A stretch of DNA of 47,500 bases from Symbiodinium natans (GCA_905221605.1 CAJNDS010002079.1:1612501-1660000), one strand, 5' to 3'. Positions 26,166-36,110 are shown, counted from the first letter of the stretch. Notes: generated by a model not told the origin, from the sequence alone. A program made the numbers and translations.

Positions 26166-27297
26166 TTTGGGTGTTTTTTTGGGGGTTTTAGGGTTTTAGG
26201 GCTTTAGGGTTTTAGGGTTTTAGAGTTTTGTTTAGGGCTTTAGGGTTTTGGGGTTTGAACCTGGTGTCCTGTTAATTTGGGTGTTTTTAGGGCTTGAGGG
26301 TTTTGGGGTTTAACCTGGTGTCCTGTTAGTTGGGTTTATTTAGGGCTTGAGGGTTTTTGGGGGTCAACGGGGGGGTTAGGTATATGAATTTGGGCTTATA
26401 GGGTATTGCGGTTTATTGACTTGGGTTTGTAGGGTTGCGGGTTTCATTGAGGGGGTTTATCGGATTTTAGGGTACATTGATTTGGGTTTATCGGGGTTTA
26501 TGGTTCGTCGGGTTTTCAGGTTGACTAGTTTGGGTTTACAGGGTTTTGGGGTTTTAGGGTTTATGAGTTTGCGTGTATCGGGTTTTGGGAGTATTAATAT
26601 AGGTTTGTCGGGTTTTGGGGCTTATTATTCTGGGTTTATCGAACTTTTGGGTTTAATAATTATCGGGTCGTAGGGTTAGTTTATTGATTTGGGTTTGTCG
26701 GGTTTTAGGGTTCTGGAATTTATTTGTTTGGGTTTATAGGGTTTTAGATTGGTCTAATTTGGGTTTACAAGGTTTAGGGTTTATCAATTTGGGGCGTTTT
26801 CGTTTGCTTTGTGGGTTTGGAGGTTAGGGTTTTGCGGTTAGGGTTTTCAGAGTGTTGGAAGGCTACCTCAGGACCTTTTTGAACTGTAAGAGGTGCATCT
26901 TAGTCGCTTCGCGTGTTGAGACCCCCTACTTGGAGGTTCATGGTACTTAGTAACCCACTCATAGCTGCGCTTTTCACCCAACTCCAACCCTATCAGGGTA
27001 CACAAGGGGCTGAATTATAAGAGCGTCACAAATACACTGATTGTTGGGTTGCCAGGTACCCTAAACCTAAACCCTAAACCCGAAACCCCTAAACCCCTAA
27101 ACCTCTAAACCCTACACGCATAATTGGGCCATAAGTACTAAACCCTAAACCCTAAACCCTAAATTCTGAACCCTACACGCATAATTGGGTTATAAGTTAT
27201 AAGTACCCTGAACCTCCAAGTAGAGCACTGCTAAGTACCCTAAACTCTAAACCCCAAACCCCAAACCCTAAACCCTAAACCCTAAACCCTAAACAAG
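26166..27297. other. G/T-rich degenerate telomeric spacer and family A relics
   Basis: 26166-26870 is T/G-rich sequence with widely spaced gggttt motifs, probably decayed TTTAGGG; the 85-codon frame there is not accepted. Then a family A element (26929-27060) and two copies of cctacacgcataattggg around a CCCTAAA tract (27109-27200), then a CCCTAAA array (27245-27293). Confidence 0.5.
26929..27060. mobile_element. TIR element, family A
   Basis: Left end cttggaggttcatggtactt and agtaaccca, right side gttgggttgccaggtaccct. Weaker right end than the 34681 copy. Confidence 0.5.
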
Positions 27298-27381
27298 GTG
27301 AACCAGCGGCATTTGCATCATCCTGGAGCCCGCAACAAGCCGAAACACTTTGAGGCCGCGAAGCGCCGGATCTACCAGCAG
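27298..27381 (+). CDS. 84-nt exon, unknown protein
   Basis: Directly follows a CCCTAAA array (acceptor ctaaacaag). Frame VNQRHLHHPGARNKPKHFEA then AKRRIYQQ, 28 whole codons to a GC donor (CAG|GCGGCA). Without the donor it reads AALLFG to a G tract at 27401. Basic, helical. Confidence 0.5.
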
Positions 27382-27400
27382 GCGGCACTACTTTTTGGGA

Positions 27401-27505
27401 GGGGGGGGGGGGGGGGTTAGGGTTTAGGGTTTAGGGTTTAGGGTTTAGGGTTTAGGGTTTAGGGTTTAGGGTTTGGGGTTTAGGGTTTAGGGTTTAGAGT
27501 TTAAG
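27401..27505 (+). repeat. Poly-G running into a TTTAGGG array
   Basis: About 16 G pass without interruption into about 11 TTTAGGG units. Confidence 0.95.
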
Positions 27506-27768
27506 GTGGGTTCTGTTAAGCGTGTAGGGTTTTAGGTTATACATGGAAGTTTAGATTGCTGCAGGTTTACGGCTCATAGGGTGTACCCAAGCACTCTGTG
27601 TATTCCATCAAAACGGCACGGAAACGTTAGTCACTGGCATGCACACTCCCCTTTTTAAGCAGCAACAGCCCTAAAGCCTGAGCCCTTAAAACCCTGAATC
27701 ACAAAATCCTTAAGCCCCTGAACCCTACACCCCAAAACCCTCCACCGCAAACCCACGAGCGCTTGCAG

Positions 27769-27829
27769 GTGCTTCAGGGCCCCCTGGCAGAGGTCTTCCA
27801 CCGCTTCAACGCCGAAGATATGGAGCCCG
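27769..27829 (+). CDS. 61-nt exon, unknown protein
   Basis: Acceptor gagcgcttgcag, donor CCCG|GTAGAA. Frame VLQGPLAEVFHRFNAEDMEP plus one base. Phase 0 at the start agrees with the exon ending at 27381. Confidence 0.6.
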
Positions 27830-28061
27830 GTAGAATATGTTTTGTTTTGTTTTGTTTTTTGTTTTTTGGCGGGGGGGGGGGGGGTTAAGGGTGCAGGGTT
27901 TTAGGGCTTTGGGCTTTAGAGCTTTAGGGCTTTATAGTTTAGTGTTCAGAGTTTAGGTCTTGAGGTCTTCAGAGTTCTATAATTCAAATTGTTGTGGAGG
28001 AAGGCATGTAATGTTTAAGGCTCCGAGCTGCTCGTTTGTGCCGTTAGGCAGCATTTGGAAC

Positions 28062-28170
28062 TTTTACCCCTAAACCCTTAACCCCTAACCCTTAAACCCT
28101 AGACCCTGAACCCTAAACCCTAAACCCTATAACCCCTAAACCCTATAACCCCTAAACCCTAAACCTAAAC
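28062..28170 (-). repeat. CCCTAAA / CCCCTAAA tract
   Basis: Mixed heptamers and octamers. Confidence 0.9.
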
Positions 28171-28339
28171 CCCAAGCCTTTTGTTCATCGAAGTTGCACT
28201 CAAGGAGCCAAAAGGGTGCAGGAGGATGTTCAGGGAACCCCAAATCCTAAGCCTGCACCCCAAACCTGAAACCCGAAAGCCCGAACTAAACCCCAAAACC
28301 CCAAAGCCCAAACCCTGAACCCCAAACCTAAACCCAAAT

Positions 28340-28448
28340 CCCCTTGTGGACCCGAAACCCTAAACCCCGAACTCTACACCCCAAACCCCAAAGCCCCTTG
28401 TGGACCTGAAACCCTCAACCCCGAACTCTACACCCCAAACCCCAAAAA
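28340..28448 (-). repeat. Tandem duplication of a C-rich block
   Basis: A roughly 54-bp block (ccccttgtggacc.gaaaccct..ccgaactctacaccccaaaccccaaa type) occurs twice in tandem with few differences. Confidence 0.85.
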
Positions 28449-28561
28449 TCCGAACCCTAGACCCCCTAAACCCTAAACCCTAAACCCTAAACCCTAAACC
28501 CTAAACCCAAAAATCCGAACCCTAAACCCTAAACCCTAAACCCGAAAGCCCCCCTGTGGAG

Positions 28562-28621
28562 AAGGAGCTCTACGAGCATGGGCGCTCACTCTTCGAGTCC
28601 CAGCTGCGTGCCGCGCCACAG
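28562..28621 (+). CDS. 60-nt exon, unknown protein
   Basis: After ccctgtggag the frame KELYEHGRSLFESQLRAAPQ spans 20 whole codons to a GC donor (CAG|GCTTGG) that leads straight into a TTTAGGG array. Phase differs from the exon ending at 27829, so another exon must lie between if they are linked. Confidence 0.5.
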
Positions 28622-28624
28622 GCT

Positions 28625-28686
28625 TGGGGTTTAGGGTTTAGGGTTTAGGGTTTTGGGTTTTGGGTTTTGGGTTTAGGGTTTAGGAA
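28625..28686 (+). repeat. TTTAGGG array
   Basis: About eight units, some TTTTGGG. Confidence 0.9.
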
Positions 28687-28818
28687 GCTGAGTACTTGAG
28701 GTTCATGGTACTTGCTATCCCAAATCCAAGACAAATTTCATGTCGCGCCATCTCCCGCCAAAGAACTACCTATGCTTTCCGAAGCAAACTGTTACAGGGA
28801 TGAGGGATTGATAACCTA

Positions 28819-28930
28819 CTTGGAAGCCCTTTTGACTTAGTAAGTAGGGTCATTAAGGTTGGTTATGGGGATTATAATTGGGTTTCTTGAGGATACAAAG
28901 TAGACTTACTAAGTCAAAACAGCTTCTAAG
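28819..28930. mobile_element. MITE-like TIR element, family B
   Basis: A 112-bp unit. Left end cttggaagcccttttgactt and agtaagt; right end acttactaagtcaaaacagc and ttctaag. Inverted repeats of 27 bp with three mismatches. A second copy is at 31034-31148. Confidence 0.8.
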
Positions 28931-28969
28931 TGTGGTGTAGGGCTGCAAGCATGGGACTGTAGGGCCTTT

Positions 28970-28988
28970 GTGTGTGTGTGTGTGTGTA
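28970..28988 (+). repeat. TG microsatellite
   Basis: Nine TG dinucleotides. Confidence 0.95.
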
Positions 28989-29514
28989 TGTTAGGGGTTT
29001 AGGGATTAAGGGTCCCGGGCTTAAGGCTTAGGGGTTGAGATCTCGGATTTTGCTTAGGGGTCAGGGTGTTGAGGGTTTAGGGTAGTTTAGGAAAGTTTAG
29101 GATTTAGGGTTTAGGGTTTAGGGTTTTAGGGTGTACAAGCCCCCATAAACCTCCCTCCAGCACTTAGCAGGTGAAGCGACTGCCTTCCGCTGACCTCAGC
29201 ACTGCCGTGTGGCGGCAGCCCTCTGGTCGGAGTTGAGGATCAGGGTTTAGCTGAGGGTTCAGGGGTTAGGGGTGAAGGATTTAGGGGTTTGGGTTAGGGT
29301 TTATAGTGTTTTGGTTTTATAAACCCTTTAGGGTTTAAAAACCCTATAGGATTTATCGGGTGGCACGCCCCAAAACCTTACTAGATCCCTCAGCCCTTAG
29401 ACTTCCTAAGGCCTGAACCACGAAACGTACTAAACCATAAACCCTAAACTCGTAAAGCCCAAGACCTTAAGCCCTACAAAGTCTTCCTAGACCCTAACCC
29501 CCCCCTCCCTCCAG
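28989..29514. other. Degenerate repeat stretch
   Basis: Decayed TTTAGGG tracts (28992-29130 and 29245-29310), an inverted repeat around 29325-29350 (ttataaaccctttagggttt / aaaaccctatag) and C-rich sequence ending in a polypyrimidine run before the exon at 29515. Confidence 0.5.
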
Positions 29515-29635
29515 AAGAATGACAGGTACCATCAGGAGCTCAATGGCACGCTTTCGCCGGCGCCGAGCAAAGAACGCTCGGGCAGTGGACAAAGATCGCT
29601 TCCGCTTTTTTTCCCTCCAGCCGTTTGGGATTTAA
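29515..29635 (+). CDS. Arginine-rich small ORF or terminal exon
   Basis: Polypyrimidine acceptor cccctccctccag. ATG at 29519 reads MTGTIRSSMARFRRRRAKNA then RAVDKDRFRFFSLQPFGI and TAA (29633-29635). An alternative frame QKNDRYHQELNGTLSPAPSK is open longer. Basic, possibly nucleic-acid binding by composition only. Confidence 0.45.
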
Positions 29636-30359
29636 GGCTACAGGGCTGGCGGCCCGAAGTACTGCCTAGACACCACACGTGGCTTGCTGCATCTTTGTTT
29701 TGACCCTAAACCCTAAACCCTAAACCCCTGATCACTAAACCTGTTTGTTTGTTTGCTGCTGCGTGTGTGTTTTGTTGTCGGTACTGCTGCAGAGTTGTTG
29801 AGTTCAGGCTCCATGAAATCTCATGGCTTTTGTGTGGCTGATCGAACCAATCGGTCCCCTACAGAGACTCCAATGGCCCCCACTTGTGTGTGCAAGCACT
29901 TCTTAGCTAAGGGTGGTCTATAGTAACCTAAACCCTTAGCCGTACTGTGGAAAAGCTTTGAGAGGCGTAAGGAGGTTCTCGGCAGCATTGGGGAGTTCTA
30001 GGTTGAAAACCAACAAAACACAAAACCAACTTGCAGAGCTTCTTCATATCTACCTCCCCCCTCCACCCCGGGGTCCCCCTTTTTTGAAGGACATAACCCT
30101 AAACCCCAAACCCTGAACCCGAAAAAACCTGAAGCCCTAAACTTCGATAAACGGAGTTTGGGGGGGTCTATAACCCGAGGTTGCTATTGTTTTCATTCCT
30201 GGTCAGATCTTATCTGGGTTTTGGGTTTAGGGGTTCATGGTTTGGGGCACTTAGTAAGCTTACTGGTAACTGCGCTGGGCTTTCTTCAAGTGAAGCCCTC
30301 CGCAACCCCGCAGAGCCCTCAACCCTACGACCCTCCCCCCCCCCCCCCCCCCCCCCCAG
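29636..30359. other. Spacer without a clear exon
   Basis: Short CCCTAAA tract (29703-29730), unique sequence, C-rich tract, then a poly-C tract of about 23 bases (30335-30357) that serves as polypyrimidine tract for the next exon. Confidence 0.5.
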
Positions 30360-30422
30360 GTCTGCATGAGCACGAAGATGTGCAGCTTTTCAAAGACGCG
30401 CACCGCAGTTTCCAGGAGCTGG
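30360..30422 (+). CDS. 63-nt exon after a poly-C acceptor tract
   Basis: The acceptor is a long C run ending cccag. Donor CTGG|GTTTGGGG. Frame LHEHEDVQLFKDAHRSFQEL with two split bases at the start and one at the end. Helical, protein-like; unknown family. Confidence 0.55.
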
Positions 30423-30867
30423 GTTTGGGGGGGTTTTACACAGCGTGGGTCAGGGTTTAGGGTGGATTTGTGGTCAGGGTTTAGGTTTTCTGGGGCTGTA
30501 AATGGGATGGGTTCCTTTGTGTTGCGACCCCAAGACCCTACAATTAGATTGAAACCCCGCTGATTTTGTAGGGCCTGGTGCCCATAATTAGTAGGCAAAC
30601 AGAGCCCAGATACAAAACGAATCACACAGGGGTTTAGAGTTTGCAGGGTTTTTTTCGGGCAGGCCTATATGACAGGGTAGTACAGATGAAGTAGTTGGTT
30701 TCCCCCCCCTCCCCACCACCGCCCTTGAAATCCGGGCTCCCACGGTAGACAGTTCACAGTGGGGAAAGCGCATAGCCTAAAACCTGAGCCCTAAACCCTC
30801 AAAGAGGCCCTAAGCCCTAAACCTTATTAACCCGGAACCCTAAACCTCCCCAGCCTCATACCCAGCT

Positions 30868-30990
30868 TGGCATGCCAGCTGGGTAGCCCAGTGGTACCCT
30901 TTTGGCTTTTTTTGCTTCTGGGTTTTCCGTTAAAGTAACCAACCTTAAAAAAGGGGCACCCGAATTGCAAAACGGTTGCTGGGCAATCAA
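30868..30990. mobile_element. TIR element, family F (diverged)
   Basis: gcccagtggtacccttttgg at the left, aaaaaggggcaccc and gttgctgggc at the right. Confidence 0.55.
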
Positions 30991-31033
30991 GGCAGCGCCA
31001 ACAAGCGTTTTGTCAGGGTTTGGGGCCGGAGTA

Positions 31034-31148
31034 CTTGGAAACCCTTCTAACTTAGTAAGTGGCGCTAGAGTAAGGTGGGTTTATGAGGATTATAATGGGG
31101 TTTCTAGGGGATACTATGAAGACTTACTAAGTCAAAAGGGCTTCTAAG
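31034..31148. mobile_element. MITE-like TIR element, family B
   Basis: A 115-bp copy of the element at 28819-28930; acttactaagtcaaaagggc and ttctaag mark the right end. Confidence 0.8.
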
Positions 31149-31382
31149 CAGCCCCTCATTCTGCACAGCACGTTTGTGCTATCACACCTTGGTACCCTGT
31201 TAGCTCTTCGCCTCCGAACCCTAAAAAGACCCCGAACCCTAGACTTAACCCCTGAACACTTAGGACCCCCAGCCCCCCAAACCCCTAAACCCCTAAACAC
31301 CTTTAGACCCTAAACAAACCCTAAACCCTAAACCCTAAACACCCATAGACCCTAAATCCTCAATAACCGAAACCCCTTACCT

Positions 31383-31472
31383 ACATGGGCTCTTATACCC
31401 TATAACCCCTTAAAAAGGCCCTTTATAGGGTTGGTTAGGGGATTATAAGGCCTCATAGCCCATGCTGGTACC
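31383..31472. mobile_element. Palindromic element, family K
   Basis: acatgggctcttataccct and ccttaaaaaggcccttta form an imperfect hairpin with ggggattataaggcctcata and gcccatg. No ORF. Confidence 0.5.
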
Positions 31473-31508
31473 CCTATGATCCCACCCCCGACCCCGAATC
31501 CTTTGCAG

Positions 31509-31559
31509 GGCAGCAGGGACGCGCCTCCCGCAGCCGGGAGGGTCGGCGACGTCATGCTT
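31509..31559 (+). CDS. Exon candidate, arginine-rich
   Basis: Acceptor gaatcctttgcag. Frames GSRDAPPAAGRVGDVML and QQGRASRSREGRRRHA are both plausible. It merges at the right into a TTTAGGG array. Confidence 0.35.
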
Positions 31560-31670
31560 AGGGTTTAGGGTTTAGGGTTTAGGGTTTAGGGTTCAGGGTT
31601 CAGGGTTCAGGGTTCAGGGTTCAGGGTTCAGGGTTCAGGGTTCAGGGTTCAGGGTTCAGGGTTCAGGGTT
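31558..31670 (+). repeat. TTTAGGG array switching to TTCAGGG
   Basis: Five TTTAGGG units followed by about twelve TTCAGGG units without reversion. Confidence 0.95.
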
Positions 31671-31762
31671 GGCTTGTAGGGTTGCTGCGTTTCTTCGGAT
31701 TTAGGGCTTCAGGGCTTCTGCGGGCTTTTGCTTTTCTGCTGGTTTCTAGGGTTTAGAGGTGA

Positions 31763-32059
31763 GTGGCTGAGTTTCGGTTCGAGTTTGGGGAACCCTATAA
31801 ACGACAAGCCCTTTATCAGGAGTTTGAGAGTACCCCAAGATGGACGCGAATTGCTGCGCCTGAACGCCGAGTGTGCAGAGTTGAGCCCGTTGACGAGCTG
31901 CTCTTTAAATCCCTTTCAGAGCTTGAAGGACACACATACTCTTCCCCTGTGCATTCACCCACCACCAGCCCTAGGAGAACACGGCCAGATTGTAGCTACC
32001 TAGACATGCTTCACCCTCGTCATAGACAGGACGTTGCTAGGAGAACACCCAGGCTTTAG
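31763..32059 (+). CDS. Coding segment, 98 codons, ends in TAG
   Basis: Frame FEFGEPYKRQALYQEFESTP, then RWTRIAAPERRVCRVEPVDE, LLFKSLSELEGHTYSSPVHS and on to TPRL, TAG. No ATG near the start; an acceptor at gctgag|TTTCGG (31771) fits. A second frame (+1) is open over 31757-32003 (NDKPFIRSLRVPQDGRELLR), so the frame is not certain. One of the longest open segments in the window. Family unknown. Confidence 0.5.
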   Translation: MAEFRFEFGEPYKRQALYQEFESTPRWTRIAAPERRVCRVEPVDELLFKSLSELEGHTYSSPVHSPTTSPRRTRPDCSYLDMLHPRHRQDVARRTPRL

Positions 32060-32270
32060 GGTCATCCAAGATCATGACGAGCCGGCGCCCGAGATGGAGC
32101 CATTGTTTCTGCGAGGCAAACCCCTTGAGCAAACGCTCGCAGAAGAAGGTCGGGTCTTCTGAAAAATCACCTGCGGAAGGCTGATTTGAGCAGACAAGAT
32201 GTGATACATGTATTAAAAACACTGATATTAAGTCAACGAAAAGAATGTAACATGTTTTGAGCATGTGCAA
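32060..32270. other. Possibly coding, strand unresolved
   Basis: On the minus strand, 32037-32170 reads SEDPTFFCERLLKGFASQKQ then WLHLGRRLVMILDDPKAW, which looks protein-like. On the plus strand MTSRRPRWSHCFCEANPLSK is open. No clear splice context for either. Confidence 0.3.
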
Positions 32271-32336
32271 TTATGATTATGATTATGATTATTATTATTA
32301 TTAGTTTAGTATTATTATTATTCTTAATATTATTAC
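32271..32336 (+). repeat. ATT/TTA microsatellite
   Basis: Low-complexity ATT trinucleotides and related AT sequence, directly upstream of a coding segment. Confidence 0.9.
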
Positions 32337-32346
32337 GTGTATTAAT

Positions 32347-32453
32347 GGACCCTGGGAGGCTGCTAAGCTGACCCGCCAGATGGAGGGCCGCGCCAGGGCA
32401 GCCGCTGCGGCTGGCGCTGCGAGTGCCCAACCTTTGGCATCTTGGACTCTCTT
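32347..32453 (+). CDS. Alanine-rich exon
   Basis: Frame GPWEAAKLTRQMEGRARAAA then AAGAASAQPLASWTL, ending TT|GTTTAGGG at a telomeric array. The acceptor may be ctgggag (exon from 32359). Frame and composition are convincing; the upstream edge is not fixed. Confidence 0.5.
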
Positions 32454-32515
32454 GTTTAGGGTTTAGGGTTTAGGGTTTAGGGTTCAGGGTTTAGGGTTTA
32501 GGGTTTAAGGTTGGC
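32454..32515 (+). repeat. TTTAGGG array starting at a splice donor
   Basis: About eight units, first GT used as presumed donor. Confidence 0.9.
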
Positions 32516-32539
32516 CTCTTCTTTTCTTGCACCCCTCCC

Positions 32540-33150
32540 CCCCTCCCCGAACAACTCTCTAATAGAATAATGTGAAGAGAACAGTGTGAATATGATTGTA
32601 AGGGAATGAAAGTCATGAATGTACGCGCGAATCATATGAACACCTGAACGCAACAAGAAACCCCCAATAAAGATAGAATGTTTCTTGGATGATTTGTTCC
32701 TTGGCAGTCAATGGTCAATAATTCTTGGTTATAGACGGTTATCTGTTAAATCCTGTACTGCGTCCATACATTCATTACGTTTATTGCACTTACTACGCGC
32801 GTTTATAAACTAATTCATGTTTTCACTTCGTATTTATTATTTACTTCTATCGCGGGCTAATAAAGAGAAAAGTGTGCCCGCGGAAAAAAAGCCCAAATTT
32901 AATTAATCAAATTCACGCTTCGTTTACTACGTTCACTTCATTGTAATTTTATTATTAAATTGTATGGTCGTTTAGTATATTATGCCGGGCCGTCACGATA
33001 TTACTATCTTCCCGGCCAATAGAACGCACACTATTACTAATAATGCCGCACGAGAAAAGAAAAGAATATTGTGTGGCCAACTTCGTGCGTTCGTTTACTT
33101 CGTTCACACCTTAATTACAATATGCGTGCCTGAACTTACAATATTATAAT
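32540..33150. other. AT-rich island without telomere repeats
   Basis: About 600 bp rich in A and T, with no TTTAGGG units and no open frame of note. ttcgtttactacgttcac (about 32921) and ttcgtttacttcgttcac (about 33089) are a near-direct repeat. It lies just upstream of the RING gene and could hold its promoter or be a different mobile sequence. Confidence 0.6.
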
Positions 33151-33176
33151 TAATGTGCTCTCTTCGGGCCATCCAG

Positions 33177-33445
33177 GTGTCTTCTACCAGTGTGCCAACA
33201 CCTGCTTTGGAGGACCATCAGGGCTTCGAGTCTGCGTGTCTTCAGTTGTAGCAAAAGCTGAGTTGAAACGACCTCACATTATTTATGCCACTACTTTGAG
33301 TGAGTTCTGCTTCTCAGAACGCGATGATGGGCCGCTCCGACCTCGAAGCCGGAATGAGCCGCCTGGTTTTCCGGCCTGTTTGATGACCCAGCCCCCCAAC
33401 CCCTTCCAAACGGTGAAACCTGAAGACAAGATCAAGCTCCGAAAC
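33177..33445 (+). CDS. RING-finger gene, upstream exon
   Basis: Frame VFYQCANTCFGGPSGLRVCV, SSVVAKAELKRPHIIYATTL, SEFCFSERDDGPLRPRSRNE and on to EDKIKLRN. Acceptor gccatccag (another at ctaccag). Donor AAC|GTGCGG, phase 0. An unspliced read would stop at 33458. A short ATG frame (33153, MCSLRAIQ) ends at the same AG and could be a first coding exon in another phase. No domain recognised here; linkage to the RING exon rests on phase and a plausible 57-nt intron. Confidence 0.5.
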
Positions 33446-33502
33446 GTGCGGAAATGCTGAGGCTTCAAAACATGGGAACCCTAAATCCTGAAAGCCCTAC
33501 AG
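33446..33502 (+). other. 57-nt GT-AG intron
   Basis: Starts GTGCGG and ends agccctacag. Contains one CCCTAAA. It joins two phase-0 exons. Confidence 0.5.
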
Positions 33503-33886
33503 TACCGCCAGGTGAAGTACCTCCAGTCCAGGAGCCGCAAGCGGCTGGCCACGGCTCAGTCCGTCTTGAGCGATGTCTGCGACGAAAGCAAAGCTCAGCG
33601 ACGCAGGATCGCAGAACTAGAGCAGGAGCTTCGACGGCAGGTGGACTTCGTCCAAGAGTCACAATCCAAAGCAAAGGCAGATGCCAAGCTGTGTCTTGGC
33701 TGTGCAGATGCTGCTCCGACCGTGGCACACAATCCGTGTGGCCACGTGTGCTTTTGCAGCAGGTGCTTTGAGAGGTTCAAGTCGTCCCGAAACCAGAGTC
33801 GGGAGTATGCCAGAAACCCAAGTTGCCCCACATGCCGGGCAGATGTGTTGGGTTCTCTCGTAATTCACTGCGCAGGGCTTGCTTGA
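33503..33886 (+). CDS. C3HC4 RING-finger protein, terminal exon
   Basis: About 127 codons from acceptor agccctacag to TGA. The N-terminal part is a basic, helical region (YLQSRSRKRLATAQ, then RRIAELEQELRRQVDF), probably coiled coil. The RING follows: C-x2-C (CLGC), 11 residues, C-x-H (PCGHV), then C-x2-C (FCSRC), a 19-residue spacer and C-x2-C (CPTC). All eight zinc ligands are present in C3HC4 order. The type resembles the C-terminal RINGs of IAP/MDM2-like E3 ligases by spacing. Likely role: E3 ubiquitin ligase; substrate unknown. The frame is interrupted by a stop upstream of 33490, so this must be a spliced exon rather than a whole gene. The best-supported single protein domain in the window. 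Confidence 0.85.
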   Translation, partial: YRQVKYLQSRSRKRLATAQSVLSDVCDESKAQRRRIAELEQELRRQVDFVQESQSKAKADAKLCLGCADAAPTVAHNPCGHVCFCSRCFERFKSSRNQSREYARNPSCPTCRADVLGSLVIHCAGLA

Positions 33887-34680
33887 AGCGGCCGTGGCAG
33901 ACCTAAGCCCCCACGCCTAATCCTTGCTTGAGAAGCCTCGCCTCGCTCGACCTGTGGAAAAACTCGAGGATCCCCCAGCTACACTAAGCCCTTGGGCCCT
34001 TTGCCTTCTTAATGACCAAGGGAGAATTGAACTACCCTTGGAACCCCCTCCGCCACCCGTCCAAGCTCAGTAAGCCCTATACACCTTGAACCCTGAACCC
34101 CTAAACCTGAGATCTTTCAATCCTAATTCCTGGCTTTGATTGGGGCCGGCGGGGGGAGGGGTGGGCGTGGGGGGATCCACTGAATTACGCAGCTATGGTC
34201 TGTAAGAGCCTTCTTCAAACTTGCGGGGGGGGGGCCCTAAACTTAGGCTTAGTGTAACCCTAAATCCTAAACCCTAAACCCTAAACCCTAAACCCTAAAC
34301 CCTAAACCCTAAACCCTAAACGGGTTTTGTAGCAGTTATTGAGGAGGCCGTCTGTCTCCAGAGGGTTTTGGGCTTAGGGGCTTCGAAAAGCTGCAATGCC
34401 ATAGCCTTGACACATCCCCAAGGTGCACCCAGCAGCTAGCAAAGCTATCGCACATCGATCTTAGGGTTTGGGGTTTAGGGGTTCATTCTGGGTTTAGGGC
34501 TAGGGTTTAGGGGTCAGGGTGCGATCTCAACCCTGCACCCTAAACCCTCAGCCCAAACAAAGCCACAACTGCAACTGCTTTCGCGCTACTTCGGTTGGCA
34601 GGCTTCCCCGCACGACAGTACCAGGCCAGATCTTCATATCATGGGTTTAGGGTGAAGAGCCTCAATGTTTTGTGGCCTTA
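33887..34680. other. 3' flank and repeat-rich spacer
   Basis: Unique sequence, a poly-G run (34225-34234), a CCCTAAA array (34258-34320) and a degenerate G-rich tract (34461-34520). A small open spacer (about 34560-34632, ALLRLAGFPARQYQ) may be an exon (acceptor ttggcag). Confidence 0.45.
34258..34320 (-). repeat. CCCTAAA array (about 9 units)
   Basis: Near-perfect units. Confidence 0.95.
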
Positions 34681-34821
34681 CTTGGGGGTTCAGTGTACCT
34701 AGTAGCCCAATTATATGTGTCGTTGTCACCCACTCATAAGCCCCTCAAGTACACTAACAGAGTTATCTTTGGGTTATAAGTACAGTTATAATTGGGTTAC
34801 TAAGTACCATGAACCTTCAAG
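34681..34821. mobile_element. TIR element, family A (best copy)
   Basis: A 141-bp unit. Left end cttgggggttcagtgtacct and agtagcccaattat; right end ataattgggttactaagtac and catgaaccttcaag. About 34-bp inverted repeats with roughly six mismatches. No credible ORF. Confidence 0.8.
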
Positions 34822-35934
34822 CACGGTTCACTACGAGCATGGAGTTTACCTGCGCTTGCGCCTGGTGCTAGTCATTCGAGGGTTCCCAGCTCAGCATGTG
34901 GGTGGGTCTTTGGTGTAGGGCTACCCTCTAAGGACATATATTGTCGCAGCTTGCTTGCTGAAAATTGTCCTGAAATCTCAGACGCCGAAACAGACACTCA
35001 AACCTACAAGCCCTAACCCCATGTAGGGCCCCCAAGTCCCAAGTAAACCTTGCACCTCAAACCCCGAAACTCAAAACCCAACTACACTGTAACTGAACCC
35101 CAAGCGCTGTACTTCCAACAAACCTTAGACCCCGAAGTCTATACCCAGCAAACTAAACTCTATAAACCCTAAACCCTAAACCCCAAACCCTCAACCCTCT
35201 ATTAACCCAACTGTGAGCCTTATAACCCTAGTGAGGCCTACAACCCATAGAACCTAAAAGCCCTGAACCCTAATCCGACACCCCTCAAACCCTAAACCCT
35301 GCACCCTAGACATACACCCTGAACCCCAAAAAAACCCTCCACTCCTAAACGCCCTAAACCCCTAAACCCTAAACCTCAAACTGGCGAGATTTTTCTCGGA
35401 TTGAAGCAATTTTTAAGTTTCGACAGCAGTTTCAGCGATACCCTGGTTACTAAGCCGGAATGTTTTCCCCTATTCCATGCCAAGCCTTTAAAAAAACCCT
35501 AAACCCTAGGCCCTTCAAACCCTAAGCCCTAAGACCCTGAACATCCCTAAACCCTGACCCTAAAAAATTCCTAAATCCTAGACCCTAACCGTAAACCTCT
35601 AAACCCTAAAACCCTAAACCCGCAACAGCCCTGAACCCCAAAACCCTAAGCCCTACAACCCTAAACCCCAAAACCCTCAACCCTAAGCCCCTCAAACCCT
35701 AAGCCCCTACACCCTAAACCCTTAAAAACCCTGAGTTCCTAAACCCTAGACCCTAAATCAAACCTCAAACCCCTCGGACCCCCAAACGCTAAACCCTAAA
35801 CCCCCTAAGCCCTGAATTGCCTGACACCCCACACCCCTGAACCCCCAACCCCTTGGAAACTTCTGTGGTCCTTATAAACAATGCTCAGGGACCATGCTGC
35901 GGGCCCTTTGTTCTAACCTGAGAAAAACACCCTG

Positions 35935-36110
35935 AACCCTAAACCCTAAACCCCTAAACCCCAAACCCCCAAACCCCCAAACCCCCAAACCCCAAACCCC
36001 AAACCCCAAACCCCAAACCCTAAACCCTAAACCCTAAACCCTAAACCCTAAACCCTAAACCCTAAACCCTAAACCCTAAACCCTAAACCCTAAACCCTAA
36101 ACCCTAAACC
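35935..36110 (-). repeat. CCCTAAA array with CCCCCAAA block
   Basis: A block of CCCCCAAA/CCCCAAA units (35950-36020) is followed by about 13 CCCTAAA units. Confidence 0.95.

Noticed and set aside
26416-26673. 85-codon ORF rich in Gly, Phe and Leu
   Set aside because: The sequence is decayed G/T-rich telomeric repeat; codon content reflects the repeat.
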